Part shown: positions 39,613 to 49,260 of the stretch, one piece after another
Numbering within the stretch: the first letter of the stretch is position 1
Layout of the letters: each line of letters opens with the position of its first letter
Origin: Citrobacter sedlakii NBRC 105722
GTDB lineage: Bacteria > Pseudomonadota > Gammaproteobacteria > Enterobacterales > Enterobacteriaceae
Assembly (NCBI RefSeq): GCF_000759835.1
Contig: NZ_BBNB01000010.1
Location: forward strand, 62,001 to 126,000
Reading direction: 5' to 3'
DNA: 64,000 bases
Position numbers and translations under genes: made by a program
Notes under the pieces: generated by a model
Databases searched by the model: none
Seen by the model: only the letters and a program-made list of their open reading frames with translations
What the model was told of the DNA's origin: nothing

Positions 39613-40983
39613 ATGGACAGTCAGCAGCACGGCGAGCAGCTTAAGCGCGGGCTAAAAAACCGCCATATCCAGCTAATCGCGCTGGGCGGCGCAATCGGGA
39701 CAGGCCTGTTCCTGGGAAGCGCCTCCGTTATCCAGTCAGCCGGTCCCGGTATCATTCTGGGTTATGCGATCGCAGGGTTTATCGCTTTTCTGATCATGCG
39801 TCAGTTAGGGGAAATGGTTGTGGAGGAGCCGGTTGCCGGTTCGTTCAGCCACTTTGCCTATAAGTACTGGGGCAGTTTTGCCGGTTTTGCCTCCGGCTGG
39901 AATTACTGGGTGTTGTATGTGCTGGTCGCGATGGCGGAACTGACCGCCGTCGGTAAATACATCCAGTTCTGGTATCCGGAGATCCCGACCTGGGTCTCGG
40001 CGGCGGCTTTCTTTGTGCTGATCAACGCGATCAACCTGACCAACGTGAAAGTGTTTGGTGAAATGGAGTTCTGGTTCGCCATCATTAAAGTGATCGCCGT
40101 GGTGGCGATGATTCTGTTCGGCGGCTGGCTGCTGTTCAGCGGCAACGGCGGCCCGCAGGCTACCGTGCGCAACCTGTGGGAACAGGGCGGCTTCCTGCCG
40201 CATGGCTGGACCGGGCTGGTCATGATGATGGCGATCATTATGTTCTCCTTTGGAGGGCTTGAGCTGGTGGGGATCACCGCGGCGGAAGCCGATAACCCGG
40301 AGCAAAGCATTCCGAAAGCGACCAACCAGGTTATCTACCGTATTCTGATCTTCTATGTTGGCTCACTGGCAGTGCTGCTTTCCCTGCTGCCGTGGACGCG
40401 CGTAACCGCCGACACCAGCCCATTTGTCCTTATCTTCCACGAGCTGGGCGACACCTTTGTGGCGAATGCGCTGAACATCGTGGTGCTGACCGCGGCGCTG
40501 TCGGTGTATAACAGTTGCGTCTACTGCAACAGCCGAATGTTGTTTGGCCTTGCGCAGCAGGGTAACGCGCCAAAAGCGCTGCTTTCCGTCGACAAACGCG
40601 GCGTACCGGTCAATACCATTCTGGTTTCTGCGCTGGTCACCGCACTGTGCGTACTGATCAACTATATGGCCCCGGAATCAGCGTTCGGCCTGCTGATGGC
40701 GCTGGTGGTTTCCGCACTGGTCATTAACTGGGCGATGATTAGTCTGGCGCACATCAAGTTCCGTCGCGCGAAACAGCAACAGGGCGTTAAAACGCGCTTC
40801 CCGGCTCTGCTCTATCCGCTCGGAAACTGGGTCTGCCTGCTGTTTATGGCTGCGGTACTGGTAATTATGTTAATCACGCCGGGAATGGCGATCTCAGTCT
40901 ATTTGATCCCCGTATGGCTGCTGGTCCTGGGCGTCGGTTATCTGTGCAAACAGAAAACGGCGAAGACCGCCAAAGCGCATTAA
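39613..40983 (+). CDS. aroP: Aromatic amino acid permease AroP
   Basis: APC-family proton symporter for Phe, Tyr and Trp, with about twelve membrane segments in 456 residues. The conserved start HIQLIALGGAIGTGLFLG and the loop GGLELVGITAAEADNPEQSIPKA (split at residues 212-234) are typical. Two ATGs are adjacent at 39610 and 39613; GAGG at 39602-39605 has better spacing to the second. Adding the first gives 457 residues. Confidence 0.95.
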   Translation: MDSQQHGEQLKRGLKNRHIQLIALGGAIGTGLFLGSASVIQSAGPGIILGYAIAGFIAFLIMRQLGEMVVEEPVAGSFSHFAYKYWGSFAGFASGWNYWVLYVLVAMAELTAVGKYIQFWYPEIPTWVSAAAFFVLINAINLTNVKVFGEMEFWFAIIKVIAVVAMILFGGWLLFSGNGGPQATVRNLWEQGGFLPHGWTGLVMMMAIIMFSFGGLELVGITAAEADNPEQSIPKATNQVIYRILIFYVGSLAVLLSLLPWTRVTADTSPFVLIFHELGDTFVANALNIVVLTAALSVYNSCVYCNSRMLFGLAQQGNAPKALLSVDKRGVPVNTILVSALVTALCVLINYMAPESAFGLLMALVVSALVINWAMISLAHIKFRRAKQQQGVKTRFPALLYPLGNWVCLLFMAAVLVIMLITPGMAISVYLIPVWLLVLGVGYLCKQKTAKTAKAH

Positions 40984-40990
40984 TTCTCTT

Positions 40991-41017
40991 CCCCTCGCCC
41001 GCCCGCCGGGTGAGGGG
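40991..41017. other. GC-rich hairpin after aroP
   Basis: CCCCTC (40991-40996) pairs with GAGGGG (41012-41017), with an inner CCC/GGG. There is no T run, so it is a weak terminator candidate between aroP and the transporter gene. Confidence 0.4.
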
Positions 41018-41085
41018 TGTTATCTGCTTCACACTTTCCTGCCAATAGCTATTTCGTCCATATCAGCGGCGCTATCCTGCAACGC

Positions 41086-41111
41086 AATTATTCACTCGCA
41101 GACGAATAATT
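41086..41111 (+). promoter_or_regulatory. Inverted repeat upstream of the GPH transporter gene
   Basis: AATTATTC (41086-41093) and GAATAATT (41104-41111) are perfect arms around 10 bases. TTCACTC also recurs directly at 41091 and 41110, 19 bases apart. It lies about 30 bases before the start codon, a position suited to an operator. No regulator gene is adjacent. Confidence 0.45.
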
Positions 41112-41141
41112 CACTCCATCACCTGATGGGGAGACGTCTCA

Positions 41142-42548
41142 ATGGAAAAGGGTAAACTTTCGGTACGAGAGAAGATTGGTTATGGCATGGGCGACGCCGG
41201 ATGTAACATCATCTTTGGCGCCATCATGTTGTTTGTTAACTATTTTTATACGGATATTTTTGGTCTGGCACCCGCATTGGTGGGCGTACTGTTACTGTCT
41301 GTGCGCGTCATTGACGCGGTCACCGACCCGGTGATGGGCGCCATCGCCGATCGCACCCAAAGTCAATATGGTCGTTTCCGCCCCTGGCTGCTGTGGATCG
41401 CTTTCCCCTATGCGCTGTTCAGTATCCTGATGTTCACCACCCCAGACTGGACGTATAACAGCAAGGTTATCTATGCGTTTGTCACCTATTTCCTGCTGTC
41501 GATCACTTATACCGCCATCAATATTCCCTATTGCTCGTTAGGCGGCGTGATCACCAACGATCCTAAAGAACGCGTGGCCTGCCAGTCTTATCGCTTTGTG
41601 TTAGTCGGTATCGCGACGTTGCTGCTGTCGCTTACGCTGCTGCCAATGGTCGACTGGTTTGGTGGCGGCGACAAAGCCAAAGGCTACCAGATGGCGATGA
41701 CCGTGCTGGCGATTATCGGCATGTGTATGTTCCTGTTCTGCTTTGCCACCGTTCGCGAACGCGTCCGCCCTGCCGTTCCCACCCACGATGACATGAAAAA
41801 TGATTTTAAAGACGTGTGGAAAAACGATCAGTGGGTGCGCATTTTGTTGCTGACGCTGTGCAATGTCTGCCCGGGCTTCATTCGGATGGCGGCGACCATG
41901 TACTACGTGACCTGGGTGATGGGACAAAGCACCCACTTCGCCACGCTGTTTATCAGCCTGGGCGTGGTTGGCATGATGATCGGCAGTATGCTGGCGAAAG
42001 TGCTGACCGACCGCTGGTGCAAGCTGAAAGTGTTCTTCTGGACCAACATCGCGCTGGCCCTCTTCTCTTGCGCGTTTTACTTCTTCGACCCGAAAGCCAC
42101 CGCGTTGATTGTCGTGCTCTATTTCCTGCTGAATATTCTGCATCAGATCCCGTCGCCGCTGCACTGGTCGCTGATGGCGGACGTTGACGACTACGGCGAA
42201 TGGAAAACCGGCAAACGTATCACCGGCATCAGCTTCTCCGGTAATCTCTTCTTCCTGAAGCTGGGCCTGGCGATCGCCGGGGCGATGGTAGGCTTTCTGC
42301 TCTCCTGGTATGGCTATGACGCTGGCGCGAAAACCCAGAGCGACACGGCAATCAACGGCATCGTACTGCTGTTTACGGTGATCCCGGGCGTCGGTTATCT
42401 CATTACTGCGGGCGTGGTTCGTCTGCTGAAAGTCGACCGTGAACTGATGAAACACATACAGGACGATCTGGAAAAGCGCCGCACCAATTACCGCGAGCTT
42501 AACGAATATCAGGAACTGAAAGCCGCTGAAAGCGTAAGGAAAGCCTAA
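41142..42548 (+). CDS. GPH-family sugar:cation symporter
   Basis: A glycoside-pentoside-hexuronide transporter of 468 residues with about twelve membrane segments. It has the family start (SVREKIGYGMGDAGCNIIFGA split over residues 7-27), RVIDAVTDPVMGAIADRT and GRFRPWLLW. Relatives carry xylosides, glucuronides or melibiose. It overlaps the downstream glycosidase by one base (TAATG), so it most likely imports that enzyme's substrate, probably a short pentose oligomer. Confidence 0.88.
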   Translation: MEKGKLSVREKIGYGMGDAGCNIIFGAIMLFVNYFYTDIFGLAPALVGVLLLSVRVIDAVTDPVMGAIADRTQSQYGRFRPWLLWIAFPYALFSILMFTTPDWTYNSKVIYAFVTYFLLSITYTAINIPYCSLGGVITNDPKERVACQSYRFVLVGIATLLLSLTLLPMVDWFGGGDKAKGYQMAMTVLAIIGMCMFLFCFATVRERVRPAVPTHDDMKNDFKDVWKNDQWVRILLLTLCNVCPGFIRMAATMYYVTWVMGQSTHFATLFISLGVVGMMIGSMLAKVLTDRWCKLKVFFWTNIALALFSCAFYFFDPKATALIVVLYFLLNILHQIPSPLHWSLMADVDDYGEWKTGKRITGISFSGNLFFLKLGLAIAGAMVGFLLSWYGYDAGAKTQSDTAINGIVLLFTVIPGVGYLITAGVVRLLKVDRELMKHIQDDLEKRRTNYRELNEYQELKAAESVRKA

Positions 42549-43498
42549 TGCAAGACTGGCCAAACCCCTTTATTGAGCAACGCGCCGATCCGTTTATTCT
42601 GCGAGACGGCTGCGACTACTACTTTATTGCCTCGGTGCCGGAATATGATCGGCTGGAAATCCGACGGGCGAACACCCTGGAGGGCCTGCGCAGCGCGGAA
42701 CCGGTTATCGTCTGGCGTAAACCGGAAACCGGCCCGATGTGCGAGCTGATCTGGGCGCCGGAAATTCACCGCATCAACGGTAAGTGGTATATCTATTTCG
42801 CCGCTGCCCATACCCAGGCGCTCGACAAACTGGGGATGTTCCAGCACCGGATGTACGCGCTGGAATGTGCGGATGCCGACCCGCTCACTGGCGTCTGGTA
42901 CGAAAAAGGCCAGATCAAAACGCCGTTTGACACGTTCGCGCTCGATGCCACTACCTTTCATCATCAGGGAAAACAGTGGTATCTGTGGGCGCAAAAATCC
43001 CCGCATATCGCCGGTAACTCCAACATCTATCTTGCCGAAATGGAAAACCCGTGGACCATTAAAGGCGAACCTGTGATGCTCAGCAAACCGGAATATGACT
43101 GGGAATGTCGGGGATTTTGGGTCAATGAAGGCCCGGCGGCGCTCACTCATGGCGATAAACTGTTTGTCAGCTACTCCGCCAGCGCGACGGATGAAAACTA
43201 CTGCATGGGGCTTCTGTGGATTGATATGAATGCCGATCCGCGAAATCCGGCAAACTGGCGCAAATCGCCGCGTCCGGTCTTTACCACCAGCCACGAAAAC
43301 CGTCAGTACGGCCCGGGCCATAATAGCTTTACGCAAACACCGGAAGGAGAAGATGTGCTGGTGTATCACGCACGCAACTACACCGAAATTGAAGGGGACC
43401 CGCTCTACGATCCCAACCGTCACACCCGCCTGAAGCGCGTTCGTTGGGATGAAAACGGGATGCCTGATTTTGGCGTGCCGCCAGCGGATACGATTTGA
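42548..43498 (+). CDS. Glycoside hydrolase family 43 enzyme (arabinosidase/xylosidase type)
   Basis: The product has 316 residues, no signal peptide and a single five-bladed propeller domain. The three GH43 acidic residues are visible: Asp14 (RADPFIL, base), Asp133 (FALDATTF, pKa modulator) and Glu194 (VNEGPA, acid). GPGHNSF near residue 280 is the conserved His region. A cytoplasmic location and coupling to a symporter suggest hydrolysis of imported arabino- or xylo-oligosaccharides. The exact specificity cannot be read from sequence. Confidence 0.85.
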   Translation: MQDWPNPFIEQRADPFILRDGCDYYFIASVPEYDRLEIRRANTLEGLRSAEPVIVWRKPETGPMCELIWAPEIHRINGKWYIYFAAAHTQALDKLGMFQHRMYALECADADPLTGVWYEKGQIKTPFDTFALDATTFHHQGKQWYLWAQKSPHIAGNSNIYLAEMENPWTIKGEPVMLSKPEYDWECRGFWVNEGPAALTHGDKLFVSYSASATDENYCMGLLWIDMNADPRNPANWRKSPRPVFTTSHENRQYGPGHNSFTQTPEGEDVLVYHARNYTEIEGDPLYDPNRHTRLKRVRWDENGMPDFGVPPADTI

Positions 43499-43503
43499 AT
43501 ACG

Positions 43504-43566
43504 TAGCCCGGTAGCGCAACGCTTACCGGGCGCCCCCTACCGGATAAGCGCAGCGCCATCCGGCAA
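43504..43566. repeat. Pair of REP units (BIME) between the GH43 gene and ampE
   Basis: GCCCGGTAGCGCAACGC and its partner TTACCGGGCG form one unit, and CCCTACCGGATAAGCGCAG with GCCATCCGGCA the second. They fill the gap between convergent genes. Confidence 0.75.
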
Positions 43567-43575
43567 AATCTGACG

Positions 43576-44430
43576 CTACACCAGCGCCCCGTAAATGGTC
43601 AGGAAAGCGATCGCCACTACCACCACCAGCGACGTTTTCTTGGCCATCGATACCGCCGCTTTCGGCGTCTCGACCTTATCGGTATGCGGTTCCCGCGCCA
43701 ACGAGAACTGCGCCAGTCGGGTTAACACCTGGTACTGCGCGGTATGCATGTCGGCCAGCGAGGCAAACCACGCAGGAAGCGCTTTCTCTCCGTGCCCGAT
43801 CAAGGCGTAAACCACGCCTGCCAGACGCACCGGGATCCAGTCCAGCACGTGAAGAATGGCGTCAATACCCGACTGCAAACGCTCATGCGGCGTCAGGTAA
43901 CGCGCCAGCCACGACTGCCATGAGCGCAGAAAAGCATAGCCCATCAGCAGCACCGGCCCCCACTGACCGCCGACGATCAGCCAAAACAGAGGCGCAAGAT
44001 AGAAACGGAAGTTAATCCACAGCAGCGCGTTTTGCAGTTCACGTAAAAACTCGCGCTCATCGCAATCCGGCGGGACGCCGTGGATCAGGGTGAGCTCACT
44101 GGCCATTGCTTTACGGGCGTGGGCGTCATCGCGCGAAGCCGCCTGGAGATAGGCGTGGTAATGCATCCGCACTTTCCCGGCGCCAATGCACAACAGCCCC
44201 AGCAGGATCCACGCCAAAATCGTCGGCACATTGAACAACAGCCCCTGAAGCGCGCGTAAAAGCAGGAATGCGACCGCCATCGCAATAAACGTCATCCCCA
44301 GCGTACGCGCCATCGAAAAACGCGTAATGCGCCGAAATAACGCTTCCAGGCGGTGATCGAGCTGCCAGTGCTCTCCCAGTTTGAACAGGCGCTCAACAAA
44401 CAGCACCAGTAGAGTCGTAAACAGCGTCAT
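43576..44430 (-). CDS. ampE: Inner membrane protein AmpE
   Basis: The product has 284 residues with about four membrane segments ([46 protein letters not shown] and the C-terminal [15 protein letters not shown]). AmpE is related to CobD/CbiB-like membrane proteins and is linked to beta-lactamase induction only through its operon with ampD; its function is unclear. It overlaps ampD by 4 bases (ATGA). Confidence 0.95.
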   Translation of the reverse strand: MTLFTTLLVLFVERLFKLGEHWQLDHRLEALFRRITRFSMARTLGMTFIAMAVAFLLLRALQGLLFNVPTILAWILLGLLCIGAGKVRMHYHAYLQAASRDDAHARKAMASELTLIHGVPPDCDEREFLRELQNALLWINFRFYLAPLFWLIVGGQWGPVLLMGYAFLRSWQSWLARYLTPHERLQSGIDAILHVLDWIPVRLAGVVYALIGHGEKALPAWFASLADMHTAQYQVLTRLAQFSLAREPHTDKVETPKAAVSMAKKTSLVVVVAIAFLTIYGALV

Positions 44431-44990
44431 GTCATCTCCTTATCTGACGAGGGGGTGACCAGAGCGCGAAACCTCGCCCAGTCAAAAGCGGGGCCGGGAT
44501 CGGTCTTGCGATCAGGCGCAATATCACAATGTCCGGTTATGTTATCGGCAATCGCCGGGTAATACGTTATCAGCGTGCGCGTAATGGCCGCCAGCTGTTG
44601 GTACTGCGCATCGGTGTAGGCCAGCGTATCGGTGCCTTCCAGCTCAATGCCAATCGAAAAATCATTGCACCGCTCGCGACCCCGGTAACGGGAAACGCCA
44701 GCGTGCCACGCGCGTTTATCGAAAGGAACATACTGAACGATTTCACCGTCACGGCGAATCAGACAATGTGCGGAAACACGAAGATGCGCGATTTCCGCAA
44801 AAAAGGGGTGAGCGGTGGGATCAATTGTTCCAGTGAATAGCGTATCGATCCACGGGCCGCCAAATTCGCCGGGCGGCAGGCTGATATTGTGCACCACCAG
44901 CAGAGAAGGATGATCGTCATCCGGGCGGCAATCATAATGAGGAGAAGGGACGCGCCGCGCCTCTGCCAGCCAGCCCTTGTCTAACAACAT
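44427..44990 (-). CDS. ampD: 1,6-anhydro-N-acetylmuramyl-L-alanine amidase AmpD
   Basis: Cytoplasmic zinc amidase that recycles anhydro-muropeptides; its loss raises AmpC beta-lactamase in species with ampR-ampC. The product has 187 residues, the length known for Citrobacter and Salmonella (E. coli 183). Zinc ligands are His34 (VVHNISLP) and the His and Asp of [19 protein letters not shown]. No ampC or ampR is in the window. It is divergent from nadC. Confidence 0.96.
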   Translation of the reverse strand: MLLDKGWLAEARRVPSPHYDCRPDDDHPSLLVVHNISLPPGEFGGPWIDTLFTGTIDPTAHPFFAEIAHLRVSAHCLIRRDGEIVQYVPFDKRAWHAGVSRYRGRERCNDFSIGIELEGTDTLAYTDAQYQQLAAITRTLITYYPAIADNITGHCDIAPDRKTDPGPAFDWARFRALVTPSSDKEMT

Positions 44991-45020
44991 GCAGGATCTC
45001 CTTTTGAGTGGTGCTTATAG

Positions 45021-45971
<951 letters not shown>

Positions 45972-45979
45972 CCCTCTTT

Positions 45980-46006
45980 GCCCGGTGACGCTGTCGCTCA
46001 CCGGGC
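45980..46006 (+). terminator. Hairpin after nadC
   Basis: GCCCGGTGA (45980-45988) and TCACCGGGC (45998-46006) form a perfect 9-bp stem with a 9-base loop, 8 bases after the nadC stop. A short pyrimidine-rich tail follows rather than a clean T run. Confidence 0.6.
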
Positions 46007-46163
46007 CTGTCTGGCGCTTTTCTCGAGCCGCCTCGTAAATCCCTTGTCCTGTGATGAAACGCTGACAACTTCCTCTGAACCCTGATTCCCGTTTCTCTTT
46101 TTGATGCTCGCGTGTCTTTATCCCGTTTGCCAAAGTGACCGCCACTGACTCAAGGAGCGAACA

Positions 46164-46601
46164 ATGGATAAACAACGTGGATTTACCCTGATCGAACTGA
46201 TGGTGGTCATCGGCATTATCGCCATTCTCAGCGCCATCGGCATTCCGGCGTACCAAAACTATCTGCGCAAGGCCGCGCTAACGGACATGCTGCAAACATT
46301 TATTCCTTACCGCACTGCAGTCGAACTGTGCGCGCTTGAACATGGCGGCATCGTCACCTGCGATGGCGGAAGCAACGGCATCCCCTCACCCACTACAACG
46401 CGCTATGTCTCAGGAATGAGCGTGGCGAAGGGCGTGGTATCACTCAGTGGTCAGGAGAGCCTGAACGGTCTGAGCGTCACGATGACGCCGAACTGGGATA
46501 ACGCAAACGGCATTACGGGCTGGACGCGTAACTGCACTATTCAGAATGACGGTGCGTTACAGCAGGCTTGTGAAGATGTTTTTCGTTTTGACGGCAACTA
46601 A
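46164..46601 (+). CDS. ppdD: Type IV major prepilin PpdD
   Basis: The product has 145 residues. A class III leader MDKQRG is cut before Phe7, with Glu at mature position 5 (FTLIEL), followed by the hydrophobic helix MVVIGIIAILSAIGIPAY. C-terminal cysteines can form disulfides. It is the pilin of the cryptic enteric type IV pilus and heads ppdD-hofB-hofC. The prepilin peptidase and secretin would be elsewhere. Confidence 0.95.
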   Translation: MDKQRGFTLIELMVVIGIIAILSAIGIPAYQNYLRKAALTDMLQTFIPYRTAVELCALEHGGIVTCDGGSNGIPSPTTTRYVSGMSVAKGVVSLSGQESLNGLSVTMTPNWDNANGITGWTRNCTIQNDGALQQACEDVFRFDGN

Positions 46602-46610
46602 GGAGCAGCG

Positions 46611-47996
46611 ATGAATACCACTCAACTTACCGCCCTTTGTCAGCGTCATAACGGCATCTTACTTGATGCAGACAGTGACGTGGTACACGTCGCCGTCGTG
46701 GACGCGCCGTCTCATGAACTGCTCGACGCTTTGCATTTTGCGACGACAAAACGCATTGAGATCGCCTGCTGGACACGCCAGCAAATGGAAGGGCATTTGC
46801 ATCATCCGCCACAAACGCTGCCTGCGGTCGTACCGGAAGCCAGCCTCAGCGCGGCAGCATTGCTGGATAAAACCCTTCAGGCGGCGATGACTAAACGCGC
46901 ATCCGACATCCACATTGAGCCTGCGGAGCACCATTTCCGCATTCGACTGCGTGTTGACGGGGTGTTATACAACCTGCCCACTGTCGCCAAAGAAACGGGA
47001 TTAGCCCTGACGGCCCGCCTGAAGGTGTTAGGTCAACTGGATATTGCTGAACACCGCCTGCCGCAGGATGGGCAGTTCACCGTCGGGCTGGCCGGTTCCA
47101 CCGTCTCGTTTCGTATCGCCACGTTACCCTGTCGTCATGGCGAAAAGGTTGTTTTGCGTTTGTTGCACCAGGTTAGTCAGGCGCTGGATGTCACCGCCCT
47201 GGGGATGCATGACTCGCAGCTTTCGGCGTTCATTCATGCCTTGCAACAACCCCAGGGGCTGGTGCTGGTGACCGGACCGACGGGCAGCGGAAAGACGGTG
47301 ACACTGTACAGCGCTCTCCAGATGCGAAACGCCACGGAGGTGAATCTGTGCAGCGTTGAAGATCCAGTGGAAATCCCGCTGGACGGCATCAACCAGACGC
47401 AGATCCATCCGCGTGCGGGGCTAACCTTTCAGGGCGTCTTACGGGCGCTGTTACGCCAGGATCCCGACGTCATTATGGTCGGAGAGATCCGCGACGGCGA
47501 AACAGCCGAAATCGCCATTAAAGCCGCGCAAACGGGTCATCTGGTGCTTTCCACGCTGCACACCAACTCCAGCTGCGAGGCACTGATCCGCTTGCAGCAA
47601 ATGGGAGTGGCGCGCTGGATGCTCTCCTCCGCCTTAAATCTTGTGGCGGCGCAACGGCTGGTCAGAAAGCTCTGCCCTCACTGTCGACGGCTGACTGACG
47701 ACCCGATCCGTTTGCCGCAGACATTATGCCCAACCGAGCTGCCGCGCTGGCAGGCGGTAGGCTGCGAGCACTGTTATCACGGCTTTTATGGGCGTACGGC
47801 GCTGTTTGAAGTTCTCCCCGTTACCGCTGAACTGCGCCAGCACATCGCCAGTGGCGCGCCCGTTGAAGCACTGGAAGGTTATGCCCGACAAGCCGGTATG
47901 CTCACGCTTTTTGAAAGCGGCTGCCGCGCCGTCGACCAGGGGTTAACGACCTTTGAAGAGCTGGTACGCATTCTGGGGATGCCCAATGAGCAGTAA
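46611..47996 (+). CDS. hofB: Type IV pilus assembly ATPase HofB (GspE/PilB family)
   Basis: Cytoplasmic hexameric ATPase that drives pilus extension, 461 residues. Motifs are the N2 block (KRASDIHIEPAEHHFRIRLR), Walker A (VTGPTGSGKTVTLYSAL), the Asp box (EDPVE), Walker B (IMVGEIRDGETAE), the His box (TGHLVLSTLHTNS) and a zinc tetracysteine region (CPHCRR...CEHCYHG). It overlaps hofC by 11 bases. The start follows AAGGAGC, 9 bases after ppdD. Confidence 0.95.
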   Translation: MNTTQLTALCQRHNGILLDADSDVVHVAVVDAPSHELLDALHFATTKRIEIACWTRQQMEGHLHHPPQTLPAVVPEASLSAAALLDKTLQAAMTKRASDIHIEPAEHHFRIRLRVDGVLYNLPTVAKETGLALTARLKVLGQLDIAEHRLPQDGQFTVGLAGSTVSFRIATLPCRHGEKVVLRLLHQVSQALDVTALGMHDSQLSAFIHALQQPQGLVLVTGPTGSGKTVTLYSALQMRNATEVNLCSVEDPVEIPLDGINQTQIHPRAGLTFQGVLRALLRQDPDVIMVGEIRDGETAEIAIKAAQTGHLVLSTLHTNSSCEALIRLQQMGVARWMLSSALNLVAAQRLVRKLCPHCRRLTDDPIRLPQTLCPTELPRWQAVGCEHCYHGFYGRTALFEVLPVTAELRQHIASGAPVEALEGYARQAGMLTLFESGCRAVDQGLTTFEELVRILGMPNEQ

Positions 47997-49188
47997 AACG
48001 CTTTGGCGATGGCAAGGCATTGACAGCGATGGCTTACCTGGCGAGGGCGCATTATGGGCCGAAAGCCAGGCTTTACTGCTGCTGGCGCTCGAACAGCGCA
48101 AGATAACGCCACTGCGCGTGAAGCCGCTGCGCGTTAACCGCGCGCTGTGGCGCGCCGGGAGATGTTCGGAAGTGATTCATCAACTCGCCACGCTGCTGAA
48201 GGCGGGCCTGACGCTCTCCGACGGGCTGGCGCTTCTCGCCGGACAACAACCGGGAAAACAGTGGCAAGCGCTGTTGCAGAGCCTGGCGCACGAACTGGAG
48301 CAGGGTACGCCCCTCTCCAGCGCGCTGGCGCAATGGCCAGATGTTTTTCCTCCGCTGTATCAGGCGATGATTCGCACCGGTGAACTGACCGGAAAGCTCG
48401 ACGAATGCTGCTTCGAACTGGCCCGGCAGCAAAACGCCCACAAACAGTTAAGCGATAAGATCAAGAAAGCGTTGCGTTATCCCTTTATCATTTTGGCGAT
48501 GGCTTTCTTTGTGGTGCTGGCCATGTTGCACTTTGTCTTACCCGAGTTTGCCGCCATTTACCGGACCTTCAACACGCCCCTACCGGCGCTGACGCAGGGG
48601 ATCATCACGTTCGCCGACTGGAGTGCAAACCAGGGCTGGTTGATTTTACTGCTGAGCGGCGGAGTCATTGCGGCAAACAGCGCAGTGAAGCATCGTTCCT
48701 CATGGCTGATAACGCGCCAGCGCTGGCTGCTGCGCATACCGGTAATGGGTCGCCTGCTCAGGGGGCAAAAACTCACGCAGATTTTTACCATTCTCGCGTT
48801 AACACAACGCGCAGGGATCGCATTTTTACCGGCGCTGGAGAGCGTACGGGAAAGCCTGCAATGTCCCTACTGGTCCCAGCGACTGGCGCAAGTCCAACGT
48901 GATATCAGTCACGGTCTTCCGGTCTGGCAGGCATTTCAAAATGCGCAAGTCTTCAGCCCGCTGTGCCTGCAACTGATTAGAACAGGAGAAGTTTCCGGTT
49001 CACTGGACACGATGCTGCATAATCTTGCCCGGCATCATAGTGAGAACACGCTGGCGCTGGCCGACAGTCTCGCCGCATTGCTGGAACCTGCTTTGCTGGT
49101 CATTACGGGGTTAATTATTGGCACGCTGGTGGTTGCCATGTATCTGCCGATATTCCATCTGGGGGATGCGATGAGCACAGTAGGCTGA
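47986..49188 (+). CDS. hofC: Type IV pilus platform protein HofC (GspF/PilC family)
   Basis: Inner-membrane platform protein of 400 residues, with two GspF domains (LATLLKAGLTLSDGLALL near 65 and ILALTQRAGIAFLPALESV near 270) and three membrane segments. ATG 47986 overlaps the hofB end and matches the family start (MSSKTLWRWQG). An in-frame upstream extension from 47953 lies inside hofB and is rejected. Confidence 0.94.
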   Translation: MSSKTLWRWQGIDSDGLPGEGALWAESQALLLLALEQRKITPLRVKPLRVNRALWRAGRCSEVIHQLATLLKAGLTLSDGLALLAGQQPGKQWQALLQSLAHELEQGTPLSSALAQWPDVFPPLYQAMIRTGELTGKLDECCFELARQQNAHKQLSDKIKKALRYPFIILAMAFFVVLAMLHFVLPEFAAIYRTFNTPLPALTQGIITFADWSANQGWLILLLSGGVIAANSAVKHRSSWLITRQRWLLRIPVMGRLLRGQKLTQIFTILALTQRAGIAFLPALESVRESLQCPYWSQRLAQVQRDISHGLPVWQAFQNAQVFSPLCLQLIRTGEVSGSLDTMLHNLARHHSENTLALADSLAALLEPALLVITGLIIGTLVVAMYLPIFHLGDAMSTVG

Positions 49189-49220
49189 AGCGATTGAAGA
49201 GCGGGAACAGAACTCAAAGC

Positions 49221-49246
49221 CGGATTAGGCATTCATGCCTAATCCG
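49221..49246. terminator. Perfect inverted repeat between hofC and guaC
   Basis: CGGATTAGGCAT (49221-49232) and ATGCCTAATCCG (49235-49246) are perfect 12-bp arms with 2 bases between. They sit between two convergent genes. No T run follows, so it may act as an RNA-end stabiliser rather than a classic terminator. Confidence 0.6.
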
Positions 49247-49260
49247 ACAAACGGAAAGGA

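Noticed and set aside
41601-42563. A 320-codon open frame opposite the GPH transporter
   Set aside because: His/Gln-rich mirror of a membrane-protein gene, with no plausible domain.
42545-43519. A 324-codon open frame opposite the GH43 gene
   Set aside because: The opposite strand has all GH43 catalytic motifs and the operon overlap with the transporter.
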